Origin: RGIG3009 sp045601465
GTDB taxonomy: Bacteria > Bacillota > Clostridia > Oscillospirales > Acutalibacteraceae
DNA: 42,148 bases
Reading direction: 5' to 3'
NCBI GenBank assembly: GCA_045601465.1
Contig: JAZRZU010000093.1
Coordinates: 1-42,148, forward strand
Position numbers and translations under genes: made by a program. Shown one piece after another: positions 7,070 through 14,471 of this stretch (positions are counted from its first letter, which is position 1; every line of letters begins with the position of its first letter). The notes under the pieces were generated by a model, which saw only the letters and a program-made list of their open reading frames with translations, was not told the DNA's origin and searched no databases.

Positions 7070-9054
7070 ATTGCGTCAACCTCCGCCATAATTTGTAAGT
7101 TTGCAAAACCTTTCAGGTCCATAGCACCGGAGGGACAAGCAACGGTACAAGCGCCACATCCCTGGCAAACTGCCGGATTAACCGATGCTACTCTTCTCAC
7201 CTTTGTAGTTCTGTCAGGCATACGGAATTCCTTATCCTCGTACGTGATGGCACCGTAAGGACACACATTCGCACAGGAAGAACAACCGTTACACATCAGT
7301 TCGTTGGAATGCGCCACGCAGGGGTTACCTTTCAGCTTATCCTTAGCAAGCAAACCAATGACTTTGGCAGCCGCAGCGCCTGCCTGTGATACCGTTTCGG
7401 GAATATCCTTGGGTCCTTGGCAGGCACCCGATAGGAACACACCCGCCGTAGGACTTTCCACAGGACGAAGCTTAGGATGTGCTTCGGTGAAGAAATCGTT
7501 GGTATCCATACTTGCTGTCAGCATTGTAGCCAACGGGCGGGCGGATTGATCGGGTTCAATGGCCGCAGCCAACACAACCAGATCGGCATCAATGTGTAAC
7601 TGTTTGTTGGAAAGGAGGTCGGAGGCTTGCACTTTTAGTTTATCGCCCTCGGGGGTTACCTTTCCCACCATACCTTTAATATACTTAACACCATATTCTT
7701 CTACCGCACGGCGATAGAACTCATCAAAGTTCTTGCCGGGGGTACGTACATCGATATAAAACACGTACACTTCGGTGTCCGGATATTTATCCCGTGTCAG
7801 CATAGCGTGTTTAGCGGTATACATACAGCAAATCTTAGAGCAATATTCCTTGCCCTTTTCTGCACAAGATTCACAACGAGATCCAACACACTGCACAAAC
7901 ACAATGGTGTGAGGATGTTTCCCATCGGAGGGACGTACCAATTTACCGGCAGACGGACCGGCCGCATTGGTCAGACGCTCGAATTCCAACGAAGTGATAA
8001 CATCTTTCGACTGACTGTACGCAAACTCGTCAAACTTCTCCATACTGATGGGATTGAAGCCGGTTGCCACCACAATGGCACCGTATTTTTCTTCAATATA
8101 CTCATCTTTTTGGGTATAGTCAATGGCACCGGCTGTACACACCCGTGAACATAAACCGCACTTGCCGTTTTTCAGCATATTGCAGGCGTTAGGGTCAATG
8201 GTTGCCACCTTCGGTACTGCCTGTGCAAAAGGTATATAGATAGCCGGGCGGTTATCCATACCTAAGTTAAACTCATTCGGAATCTTTTTCATCGGACACT
8301 TTTCCACGCAAGCGCCGCATCCGGTACAAATATCCTCTTTTACGTATCGTGCATTTTTCTTAATGGTTACGTCAAAATTACCGACGAAACCTTGTACATC
8401 GGTGACCTCGCTATATGAGAAGATGCGAATCTTCTCATGCTGTGCCACATCCACCATCTTGGGAGTCAAAATACACGCCGCACAGTCGAGTGTCGGGAAA
8501 GTTTTGTCCAGCTGTGCCATTTTTCCACCGATGGTGGGTTTCTTTTCGACAATATCCACCGGGAATCCGGCATCTGCAATATCCAATGCAGTCTGGATAC
8601 CGGCAATGCCACCACCAATAACCAGTGCACGCTTGGTGACAGGTGTTTCGCCCGGGGTTAAAGGTACGTTGAGGTTAACCTTCGCTATCGCAGCCTTACC
8701 TAAAATGATAGCTTTTTCGGTACCTGTCAATATGTCTTTATGCACCCAAGAGCACTGCTCACGAATATTGGCAATCTCCACCATATACGGGTTGAGACCT
8801 GCCGCCGCCGCTGTTTTACGGAAGGTAGCCTCATGCATACGAGGCGAGCAGGAGCACACCACAATACCGGTAAGGTTGTGTTCCTTGACAGCGTCAATAA
8901 TCATATTTTGACCTGCCTGAGAGCACATGTATTGATAATTGGCGGAAAAGACCACGCCGGGTTCATTTTTCAAGGCATCAGAAACCGCCTGTACATCTAC
9001 AGTGCCGGCAATGTTACTGCCGCACCAACATACAAAAACGCCAACTCTTTGCAT
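7060..9054 (-). CDS. hdrA: Heterodisulfide reductase subunit A-like electron-bifurcating flavoprotein
   Basis: A 664-residue HdrA. The N-terminal domain has the typical CWCGSNIAGTVDV and CSCSPRMHE motifs. The FAD-binding core follows (GGGIAGIQTALD, then TIGGKMAQLDKTFPT and LDCAACILTPKM). Ferredoxin sites are CTGCGACVEKCP, CGLCSRVC in a Cys-rich loop, and two C-terminal sites, CNGCSSCANVCP and CQGCGACTVACP. In characterised Hdr complexes HdrA FAD is the site of bifurcation, sending one electron towards HdrB and the other to ferredoxin. AAAGGAGG lies before the ATG. It sits between hdrC and flxD and overlaps flxD by 10 bases. Length and motif order fit bacterial HdrA without fusion domains. Confidence 0.92.
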   Translation of the reverse strand: MQRVGVFVCWCGSNIAGTVDVQAVSDALKNEPGVVFSANYQYMCSQAGQNMIIDAVKEHNLTGIVVCSCSPRMHEATFRKTAAAAGLNPYMVEIANIREQCSWVHKDILTGTEKAIILGKAAIAKVNLNVPLTPGETPVTKRALVIGGGIAGIQTALDIADAGFPVDIVEKKPTIGGKMAQLDKTFPTLDCAACILTPKMVDVAQHEKIRIFSYSEVTDVQGFVGNFDVTIKKNARYVKEDICTGCGACVEKCPMKKIPNEFNLGMDNRPAIYIPFAQAVPKVATIDPNACNMLKNGKCGLCSRVCTAGAIDYTQKDEYIEEKYGAIVVATGFNPISMEKFDEFAYSQSKDVITSLEFERLTNAAGPSAGKLVRPSDGKHPHTIVFVQCVGSRCESCAEKGKEYCSKICCMYTAKHAMLTRDKYPDTEVYVFYIDVRTPGKNFDEFYRRAVEEYGVKYIKGMVGKVTPEGDKLKVQASDLLSNKQLHIDADLVVLAAAIEPDQSARPLATMLTASMDTNDFFTEAHPKLRPVESPTAGVFLSGACQGPKDIPETVSQAGAAAAKVIGLLAKDKLKGNPCVAHSNELMCNGCSSCANVCPYGAITYEDKEFRMPDRTTKVRRVASVNPAVCQGCGACTVACPSGAMDLKGFANLQIMAEVDAICK

Positions 9055-9069
9055 TTGTCTTTTCCTCCT

Positions 9070-9456
9070 TTACTTCGTATATTTCCGAAAAGCACTGACC
9101 AGCAATTGTTGGGGCGTATCTTCATCAACCATAGCAGGAACATCGTTCGCCGTCATATGGTTGGCATCCTGCCGTCTTGTAGCGGCAAGACGTACCGCCT
9201 CCACCACCTTCGCCGGCTCAACACCTCTAGGGCAACGATCGATACAAGCAAAGCAGGACAAGCACTTGTACAGAGACGCTGAATTGAGTAACGGCTCAAT
9301 ATCACCGCTTTCCACCATGTTGACAAACTGATGAGGATGGTATTCCATTTCATCGTAAGCGGGACAGGTAGCGGAGCACTTACCACAACGCATACATTTA
9401 CTGGGATTCACGCCGCTGATACGAACAATCTCATCCCGAAGATGCTGGTTATTCAT
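9070..9456 (-). CDS. hdrC: Heterodisulfide reductase subunit C-like iron-sulfur protein
   Basis: A 128-residue protein with two [4Fe-4S] motifs, CMRCGKCSATCPAYDEM and CLSCFACIDRCPRGVEP, spaced about 40 residues apart as in HdrC and GlpC-type proteins. In Hdr complexes HdrC carries electrons from HdrA FAD to the non-cubane clusters of HdrB. AAAGGAGG lies before the ATG. The start overlaps the end of hdrB by eight bases and the stop is 15 bases before hdrA. The order here is B-C-A rather than the A-B-C often written for Desulfovibrio. Nothing in it is truncated. Confidence 0.9.
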   Translation of the reverse strand: MNNQHLRDEIVRISGVNPSKCMRCGKCSATCPAYDEMEYHPHQFVNMVESGDIEPLLNSASLYKCLSCFACIDRCPRGVEPAKVVEAVRLAATRRQDANHMTANDVPAMVDEDTPQQLLVSAFRKYTK

Positions 9457-10240
9457 GGATATCCTCCTTTACGCCAAGCGCCTCTGCCAATAATTCCGTG
9501 AAATACACAACCGGAATATCGGCACCGCTTTTTTCGAGATTATATTTACACAGCGGGCAGGCTGTCATGATCATCTCAGCACCGGCCGCTTTGGCATTCG
9601 TTATGATGGCGTTACTATTCTTCTGTGCAGCTTCTGGGCTTTCCACCGAAATGTAGCCACCGCAGCACTCGTTTCGTTTAGCATACACCACCGGGTCAGC
9701 ACCAAGCGCACGGATAAAATCTTCCATAATGGTTGGATTTTCAGGATCGTCCATACGCATAACACGGTTAGGACGGAGTAACAAGCATCCGTAATAGGCT
9801 GCAATCTTTTTACCTTTGAGGGCATTAACAACCTTTTCTTTCAGCTTATCAAAACCAACAAGATCCCGCAGCATTTCCAGATAGTGATATACTTCAGTTT
9901 CCCCCATATAGACGCCTTCATCCGCCATGTAGCGATTGACCTTATCTGCAAAGTTGGCGTTAGTCTGCATGGCGTGATTGGTCTGCTTAATCACGTTGTG
10001 ACAAGCAGAGCAAACGGTTACCAAGGGTTGGTTTTTATCCTTTGCATATTTCAAAGCACGCACAGAAGACAACTTCGTAGCGACCTCATCATTGGCAGTG
10101 GTAAACACACCACCACAGCATTGCCAATTCTCAATTTCTTCCAAAGTGACACCCAAAACCTCAGCCGAACGATAGGCATACATATCCAAATCCTTCGCTT
10201 TGTTCTTCAAGGTGCATCCGGGGAAATAACTAACCTTCAT
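9449..10240 (-). CDS. hdrB: Heterodisulfide reductase subunit B-like, two complete CCG domains
   Basis: A 263-residue protein with both CCG domains intact: Cys9, Cys41-Cys42, Cys77 and Cys80 in the first, and Cys152, Cys192-Cys193, Cys228 and Cys231 in the second. These ligands hold the two non-cubane [4Fe-4S] clusters that reduce disulfides in methanogen HdrB. In bacteria without coenzymes M and B the acceptor differs: sulfate reducers are thought to use DsrC. No DsrC-like gene is visible here, while a fumarate reductase is in the same operon, so the acceptor is open. GGAGG lies before the ATG. The gene follows the dehydrogenase by 53 bases with no strong terminator between. Confidence 0.9.
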   Translation of the reverse strand: MKVSYFPGCTLKNKAKDLDMYAYRSAEVLGVTLEEIENWQCCGGVFTTANDEVATKLSSVRALKYAKDKNQPLVTVCSACHNVIKQTNHAMQTNANFADKVNRYMADEGVYMGETEVYHYLEMLRDLVGFDKLKEKVVNALKGKKIAAYYGCLLLRPNRVMRMDDPENPTIMEDFIRALGADPVVYAKRNECCGGYISVESPEAAQKNSNAIITNAKAAGAEMIMTACPLCKYNLEKSGADIPVVYFTELLAEALGVKEDIHE

Positions 10241-10293
10241 GAAATTACCTCCGATTTAAACCAACGCTTCAAGGTGGAAAACTTTTGTTTCTG

Positions 10294-11235
10294 TCAGATC
10301 TCAATACTTTTGATCGTGTTTTTTAAGCAGTTCGCACTGTGATGCAACGCCTCGATCTCTTGATTATTAAGCGGCAAAAGCACCTTGCTGTGAGCACCCT
10401 TGTTGCCTACCACGTTTAACAAGCTTAAACACACATCGTCAATATCGTACTCGCCATGAAGCATCGTGGAAACCGTCATAGTGGTGTCAATGCCGCTGAG
10501 CAAGCATTTACAAATATGAGCTACCGACATGGAGATTGCATAGAAAGTGGCACCTTTGCGTTCAATCACACGTGCGCCCGATTTACGTACGTAGTCTTCT
10601 ACTTCGTTGCAGTCAAACTCAGGGAATCTTTCGGCATTCTGCAACGCATTTTTATAACTCTCAATCGGCACATTGGAGATATTGGCGATTGACCACGGTA
10701 TAAATGAAGAGTCACCGTGTTCTCCCAAAACATAAGCATGAATATTTCTCTGGTTCACATTGTAATATTCAGCCACACGAGCACGCAAACGCGCAGTATC
10801 TAAAATCGTACCGGAACCGATAATACGCTCTTTGGGAATACCGGAGATTTTATTAAACACATAGGTAAGAATATCTACCGGGTTACTGACCATCAGGTAA
10901 GTGGCATTCGGAGCGTATTTTACAATTTCAGGAGTAATGGTTTTCAGGATGTTTACATTGGTCTGCGCCAGATCCAATCGGGATTGACCGGGCTTTCTGG
11001 CTACGCCGCATGTGATTACGACAATATTCGATCCTTTGGCATCCGCATAGGAACCCGCATAGATATGCGCCGGATTGCAGAAAGGAACGCCTTGACGGAT
11101 ATCCAACGCTTCACCAGCAGATTTTTCCTGATTGATGTCAATCATCACAATTTCGGAGGCAATCCCCATAACCGTTAAGGTGTATGAAATGGTAGCGCCT
11201 ACGTTTCCGGAACCGATTATCGTAATTTTATTCAT
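10294..11235 (-). CDS. Lactate/malate dehydrogenase family enzyme; active-site residue predicts malate dehydrogenase
   Basis: A 313-residue NAD-dependent 2-hydroxyacid dehydrogenase of the LDH-like fold. The N-terminal GSGNVGAT nucleotide motif, Asp33 at the end of the second strand (NAD preference), SNPVD (117-121), Asp146/Arg149 and the catalytic His173 in GEHGDSS are all present. Overall it looks like a clostridial L-lactate dehydrogenase. However, the specificity loop reads VARKPGQSRLDL, placing Arg80 where classical LDH has Gln102; Arg at that site selects oxaloacetate/malate in studied enzymes. With PckA, Frd and a dicarboxylate-type transporter in the same operon, I predict malate dehydrogenase, but lactate activity or dual use is possible. 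AGGAG precedes the ATG. It follows rex by 73 bases. Confidence 0.85.
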   Translation of the reverse strand: MNKITIIGSGNVGATISYTLTVMGIASEIVMIDINQEKSAGEALDIRQGVPFCNPAHIYAGSYADAKGSNIVVITCGVARKPGQSRLDLAQTNVNILKTITPEIVKYAPNATYLMVSNPVDILTYVFNKISGIPKERIIGSGTILDTARLRARVAEYYNVNQRNIHAYVLGEHGDSSFIPWSIANISNVPIESYKNALQNAERFPEFDCNEVEDYVRKSGARVIERKGATFYAISMSVAHICKCLLSGIDTTMTVSTMLHGEYDIDDVCLSLLNVVGNKGAHSKVLLPLNNQEIEALHHSANCLKNTIKSIEI

Positions 11236-11308
11236 GTTTATTCTCCTAAATCTTTTTTGTAAATTATCTTAAAAAAACAAAATGTTTTTTCAGCCGTTTC
11301 GCATCGCC

Positions 11309-11971
11309 TTAAGAAGTAAGGCTGAACTTGTCATCGCTCAACATTGTTTGACGACGAGATAGTTGATTTCGCAAATGTGCCAGTGACAACGCTAAATTTT
11401 CGTTTTGCAGTAGCACATCATGCGGGACATGCAACTTGCAAGGTGCAAAGTTCCAAATCCCAACAATACCACTTTCAACCATTTGATCACAGACCTCTTG
11501 CGCCGACCCTTCTCCCACTGTAATGATGCCAAGAGAAATATCATGTTCCTTGCAAAAGCCGGGAAACTGATTCATCGGCAAGACTTCCGTTTTCAAATCC
11601 ATGTTAGGCGCAGAATCGTTTAAATCAAATGCTGCTACAATTTTAACGCCAAAATGTTCAAAACCATCGTATTGCAGCAGCGCTCTCCCCAATCTGCCTG
11701 CACCAACTAACACTGCCGCAGTTAACTGATTGTACCCAAGACAATCTTCTAACTGTTCAATCAAAGTTCTTGTTTCATAGCCAAGTCGTGGCCTTCCGGC
11801 TCCACTTACCAAAGCAAGGTCTTTTCTAACCTGAACTTCTCCAAGTGATAACGCTTTTGAAATGGCGGTTGCAGATATATACGGTGCTTTATCAAGGGAC
11901 AATTCTTTGAGAAAATTAAGATATCTCGGGATTCTGCCCAACATGGCTTTGGGAATGGATATCTTCCCCAT
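11309..11971 (-). CDS. rex: Redox-sensing transcriptional repressor Rex
   Basis: A 220-residue Rex. The N-terminal winged helix carries IPKAMLGRIPRYLNFL and the recognition region VQVRKDLALVSGAGRPRLGY. The Rossmann domain carries VGAGRLGRALLQY for NAD(H), and the C-terminus ends in the swapped helix region LAHLRNQL. Rex binds DNA when NADH/NAD+ is low and leaves it when NADH is high, so genes that use NADH are switched on when reductant accumulates. As first gene of the redox operon it probably controls itself and the downstream genes. The ATG at 11971 is chosen (GAGGAAG seven bases upstream); a GTG two codons earlier is possible. The last residues are polar and unremarkable. Confidence 0.95.
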   Translation of the reverse strand: MGKISIPKAMLGRIPRYLNFLKELSLDKAPYISATAISKALSLGEVQVRKDLALVSGAGRPRLGYETRTLIEQLEDCLGYNQLTAAVLVGAGRLGRALLQYDGFEHFGVKIVAAFDLNDSAPNMDLKTEVLPMNQFPGFCKEHDISLGIITVGEGSAQEVCDQMVESGIVGIWNFAPCKLHVPHDVLLQNENLALSLAHLRNQLSRRQTMLSDDKFSLTS

Positions 11972-12034
11972 CCACACACTTCCTCTTCTTAAAATTGATC
12001 AAACATCTTTATCAAAAAACAGGAATCGGTAAAC

Positions 12035-12062
12035 GTATATCGATATACTTTGTATCGATATA
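12035..12062. promoter_or_regulatory. Perfect palindrome with repeated half in the rex leader, candidate operator
   Basis: GTATATCGATATAC at 12035-12048 is a perfect 14-base palindrome. A second copy of its core, GTATCGATATA, follows at 12052-12062. The pair lies between the predicted rex promoter and the rex start, a place where a bound repressor would block transcription. It does not match the usual Rex consensus (TTGTTAA-N4-TTAACAA), so another regulator is possible. Confidence 0.45.
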
Positions 12063-12097
12063 AAAACAAAATCTGCCATCTTAACTTTACCTTATGG

Positions 12098-12126
12098 ATT
12101 ATAGCATTTCGCCATGATAAAATCAA
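12098..12126 (-). promoter_or_regulatory. Predicted sigma-A promoter for rex and the redox operon
   Basis: On the minus strand TTGATT (-35) and TATAAT (-10) are separated by exactly 17 bases. The -10 box lies about 125 bases before the rex start, giving a leader that contains the palindrome at 12035-12062. Confidence 0.75.
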
Positions 12127-12158
12127 TAGTTTTCGCTAATGTTTTTACAATTTTCGAG

Positions 12159-12180
12159 TGTTTAATCTAAACAAATTTGT
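12159..12180. promoter_or_regulatory. Inverted repeats just upstream of the rex promoter
   Basis: TGTTTAATCTAAACA (12159-12173) is a six-base inverted repeat with a three-base centre, and ACAAATTTGT (12171-12180) is an overlapping 10-base palindrome. They lie some 30-50 bases upstream of the -35 box. The arms resemble half of a Rex site (TGTTAA/TTAACA) but the spacing does not fit exactly, so this is only a candidate binding site. Confidence 0.3.
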
Positions 12181-12203
12181 TGTCGTATCGCAGAAAACAA
12201 TAT

Positions 12204-12234
12204 AAAAAATCAGCACGGTATCATAACCGTGCTG
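12204..12234 (-). terminator. Rho-independent terminator after the spoIIID remnant
   Basis: CAGCACGGT (12211-12219) pairs perfectly with ACCGTGCTG (12226-12234), and on the minus strand the stem is followed by ATTTTTT. It ends transcription arriving from the PLP-enzyme cluster and the spoIIID remnant, insulating the rex promoter. Confidence 0.85.
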
Positions 12235-12269
12235 AAATTACTTACTTAACATAGGTTTCAAGGGTTGTG

Positions 12270-12422
12270 TTACCTCATCCACAAACCATCCGATATTGTT
12301 ACGACTGTATGAACGGTTGATTTTGAAATGTGAAATTTTTTTGCCGCCGCACGTACAGTCGTTTTATTCTCCAGTATGTATTCACCCAGTTTTACAGCTC
12401 GTTCCTCAACGACTCCTTTCAT
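12270..12422 (-). pseudogene. spoIIID: Truncated spoIIID (stage III sporulation regulator) remnant
   Basis: A 50-codon frame starting MKGVVEERAVKLGEYI, then TTVRAAAKKFHISKSTVH, matches the N-terminal helix-turn-helix of SpoIIID (typically 80-95 residues; B. subtilis has TVRVIAKEFGVSKSTVHKD). After SKSTVH the family sequence KDxTERLPEINP is lost, and the frame ends TVVTISDGLWMR then stop. Another frame just beyond (to about 12242) reads GNTTLETYVK, weakly like the C-terminal RGGEATKLKY, so an internal deletion plus frameshift is likely. Only a weak GGGGTGAG ribosome site precedes it. It lies 55 bases after the PLP-enzyme gene and ends before a terminator. Being non-functional is inference; a short DNA-binding peptide is the alternative. 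Confidence 0.7.
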
Positions 12423-12477
12423 ACTCTCACCCCATATGCAGTGCTCTGTACACTATATGGTGACAAAGGAAAAAATA

Positions 12478-13752
12478 TTACAGATTAAGCAAACCGGAAT
12501 CGAGCATTGCCTGCGCCGCTAACAAAACCCCAATTTTACCGGAATGGAAATTAAGGCCGCCTTGCATATATACCGCAAACGGATCACGCAACGGTGCATC
12601 CGCTGACAGTTCAATAGACGAGCCCAGTGTAAAAGCGCCTGCCGCCATAATCACTTCATTATCATATCCTGGCATATCCCACGGTTCGGGTGTTAGGAAA
12701 GCATCCACCGGTGCGCCGCTTTGGATACCACGGCAAAATGCAATTAACGCTTCCGGACTTTCCAGACAGATCGCTTCAATAATATCGGCACGATATTCGA
12801 TGGAAGACGGAGAACAACGATAACCCAACTTTTCAAATAGCGAAGCCGCAAAAACTGCTGTTTTTAAGGCCTCCCCTACCACGTGAGGCGCATGGAATAG
12901 ACCCATAAACAGAGAACGATTGTGCCCTAATGAAGCACCGACCTCACGTCCAATGCCGGGTGTGGTCATACGATGCGCACATTGTTCAACGAGGTCGTGT
13001 CGTCCACAGATATATCCGCCGTTTTCCGCAATACCGCCACCGGGATTTTTAATCAGAGAGCCGGCCATTAAATCCGCCCCAACAGCTGTTGGTTCGATTT
13101 TTTCTACGAATTCGCCATAGCAGTTATCCACAAAGATGACCACATCCTGACGAACCGAGCGTACAGCATCGATAATCTTGCCGATTTTTTCAACCGATAA
13201 AGATGGTCGGATATCATATCCACGAGAACGCTGGATATGTACCATACGGATAGACGAGTCTTGACGTAAAGCATCGACAATACCGTTCAGATCGGGGGAT
13301 CCATCTTGCAAAGGAACCTCTCGATACCCAATCCCATATTCTTTGAGAGAGCCATCTGACGGCTTGTCCCATCCAATAACGCTCAGCAGAGTATCGTATG
13401 GTTTTCCGGTAGCCGCCAGCAACGTATCACCGGGGCGCAAAATGCCGAACAACGACAACGTGATGGCGTGTGTACCGCACAAAATACTATGTCTTACCAA
13501 GGCATCTTCTGCGCCCATGATGTCGGCAAAAACCTCTTCCAACGTATCTCTTCCACGATCGCCGTAACCATAACCGGTGGTCGCAACAAAATGACTTTCA
13601 CTGACACGATGTTTGATGAATGTGGATAAAACTTTTTGCTGATTATATTCGGTGACATCTTCAATATTGTCAAACATAGGCTGAACAGCGGATAGCGCTT
13701 GCCTTGACAATGCGGATAAGCGACCATCGATCGCAAAAAACGGGGTTTCCAT
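12478..13752 (-). CDS. Methionine-gamma-lyase-like PLP enzyme ('aluminium resistance' family)
   Basis: A 424-residue fold-type I PLP protein of the family named from an aluminium-resistance protein. Recognisable motifs are GYGYGDRGRDTLEEVFA, ALVRHSILCGTHAI, LLAATGKPYDTL, the Asp of VIFVDNCYGEF and the PLP lysine in GSLIKNPGGGIAENGGY. The exact reaction of these proteins is not settled; C-S lyase activity on methionine or cystathionine-like substrates is assumed from similarity. The gene starts five bases after the GNAT gene and is the last intact gene of the cluster. AAAGGATG lies upstream of the ATG. Length is normal for the family. Confidence 0.88.
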   Translation of the reverse strand: METPFFAIDGRLSALSRQALSAVQPMFDNIEDVTEYNQQKVLSTFIKHRVSESHFVATTGYGYGDRGRDTLEEVFADIMGAEDALVRHSILCGTHAITLSLFGILRPGDTLLAATGKPYDTLLSVIGWDKPSDGSLKEYGIGYREVPLQDGSPDLNGIVDALRQDSSIRMVHIQRSRGYDIRPSLSVEKIGKIIDAVRSVRQDVVIFVDNCYGEFVEKIEPTAVGADLMAGSLIKNPGGGIAENGGYICGRHDLVEQCAHRMTTPGIGREVGASLGHNRSLFMGLFHAPHVVGEALKTAVFAASLFEKLGYRCSPSSIEYRADIIEAICLESPEALIAFCRGIQSGAPVDAFLTPEPWDMPGYDNEVIMAAGAFTLGSSIELSADAPLRDPFAVYMQGGLNFHSGKIGVLLAAQAMLDSGLLNL

Positions 13753-13757
13753 CCTTG

Positions 13758-14471
13758 TTACATCCTTTCTACAACCGTCACTGCACCGTTTACTTCAAAT
13801 CCGAGTGATTGATAGAGTGCTTGTGCCGGTGAATTGTATGGACAAATCCAAACGGTTTTTCCTTCCTGTTGTAATGCCGATACTAGCGTAGAAACGCATC
13901 GTCCCGCATACCCTTTTCGTCTGTGAACAGGATCGGTAGCCACTCCTCCCAAAAGTGCCCCGGTTTTCCATTCTGCTACGGTCATCGCACTGGATACAAT
14001 CTTGTTATTCTCTGTGACGACAGCGTGTCGACACAACCCGTGACGGGTGCGATAAGATACGTCCAGGTACCAAGCCTCAAATGGAGGTAAATCCATAAAA
14101 TATTGTGATAAAAACGTGTATAAATCTTGTAATCGAACCGTTTTTTGAGAAAAGTTGGGTGCAAAATTGGCGTTGGCTTTCATGGCTGTAAAGCACTTTC
14201 CCTTGCCATCAAAAACATCGGAGAGGTTTGTATAGACCGCACGTATCTCCGGTTGTAAATTCAAAAAAGCAGACGCTTCTTCCCCATCTTCCGGCGGCAA
14301 ACAAGCGACGGCTTGATTATCCAAAATAGCAATACCGCCGTTATGTTGCGTACGATAAAACCGTGCAAACTGTGTATTGTGATAAGCCTCGAACCACGAT
14401 AGGAAACGCCCCGAAACAGGATCGTTCCCAGTTATAAACGAGGGGGTATTACTGTCGAGTAAGGTGATCAT
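13758..14471 (-). CDS. GNAT-family N-acetyltransferase
   Basis: A 237-residue protein whose C-terminal half has the GNAT acetyl-CoA motif: GALLGGVATDPVHRRKGYAGR, then the late strand and helix YNSPAQALYQSLGF. The N-terminal half (to about residue 120) is variable and may bind the acceptor, which cannot be predicted. The start at 14471 forms an ATGA overlap with the stop of the upstream M42 peptidase gene, so the longer frame into that gene is rejected. Coupling with the peptidases could suggest an amino acid or peptide substrate, but this is weak inference. Confidence 0.83.
   Translation of the reverse strand: MITLLDSNTPSFITGNDPVSGRFLSWFEAYHNTQFARFYRTQHNGGIAILDNQAVACLPPEDGEEASAFLNLQPEIRAVYTNLSDVFDGKGKCFTAMKANANFAPNFSQKTVRLQDLYTFLSQYFMDLPPFEAWYLDVSYRTRHGLCRHAVVTENNKIVSSAMTVAEWKTGALLGGVATDPVHRRKGYAGRCVSTLVSALQQEGKTVWICPYNSPAQALYQSLGFEVNGAVTVVERM

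Noticed and set aside
8363..9331. Several long plus-strand frames opposite hdrA and hdrC
   Set aside because: They oppose conserved Fe-S coding sequence and show no recognisable domains; they are shadows.
11255..11282. TTTTGT...ACAAAA and TTGTAAA...TTAAAAA between rex and the dehydrogenase gene as a Rex site
   Set aside because: The spacing does not fit the 18-base Rex palindrome and the region is so A/T-rich that such matches arise by chance.
11270..11292. AAAAAACA/TGTTTTTT hairpin as a terminator between rex and the dehydrogenase
   Set aside because: The stem is almost only A-T pairs and would be weak; it is not enough to split the operon.
12270..12422. Calling the spoIIID-like frame an intact short regulator
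   Set aside because: It breaks off right after the recognition helix, where all family members continue, and traces of the lost end may remain in another frame; decay is the simpler reading.
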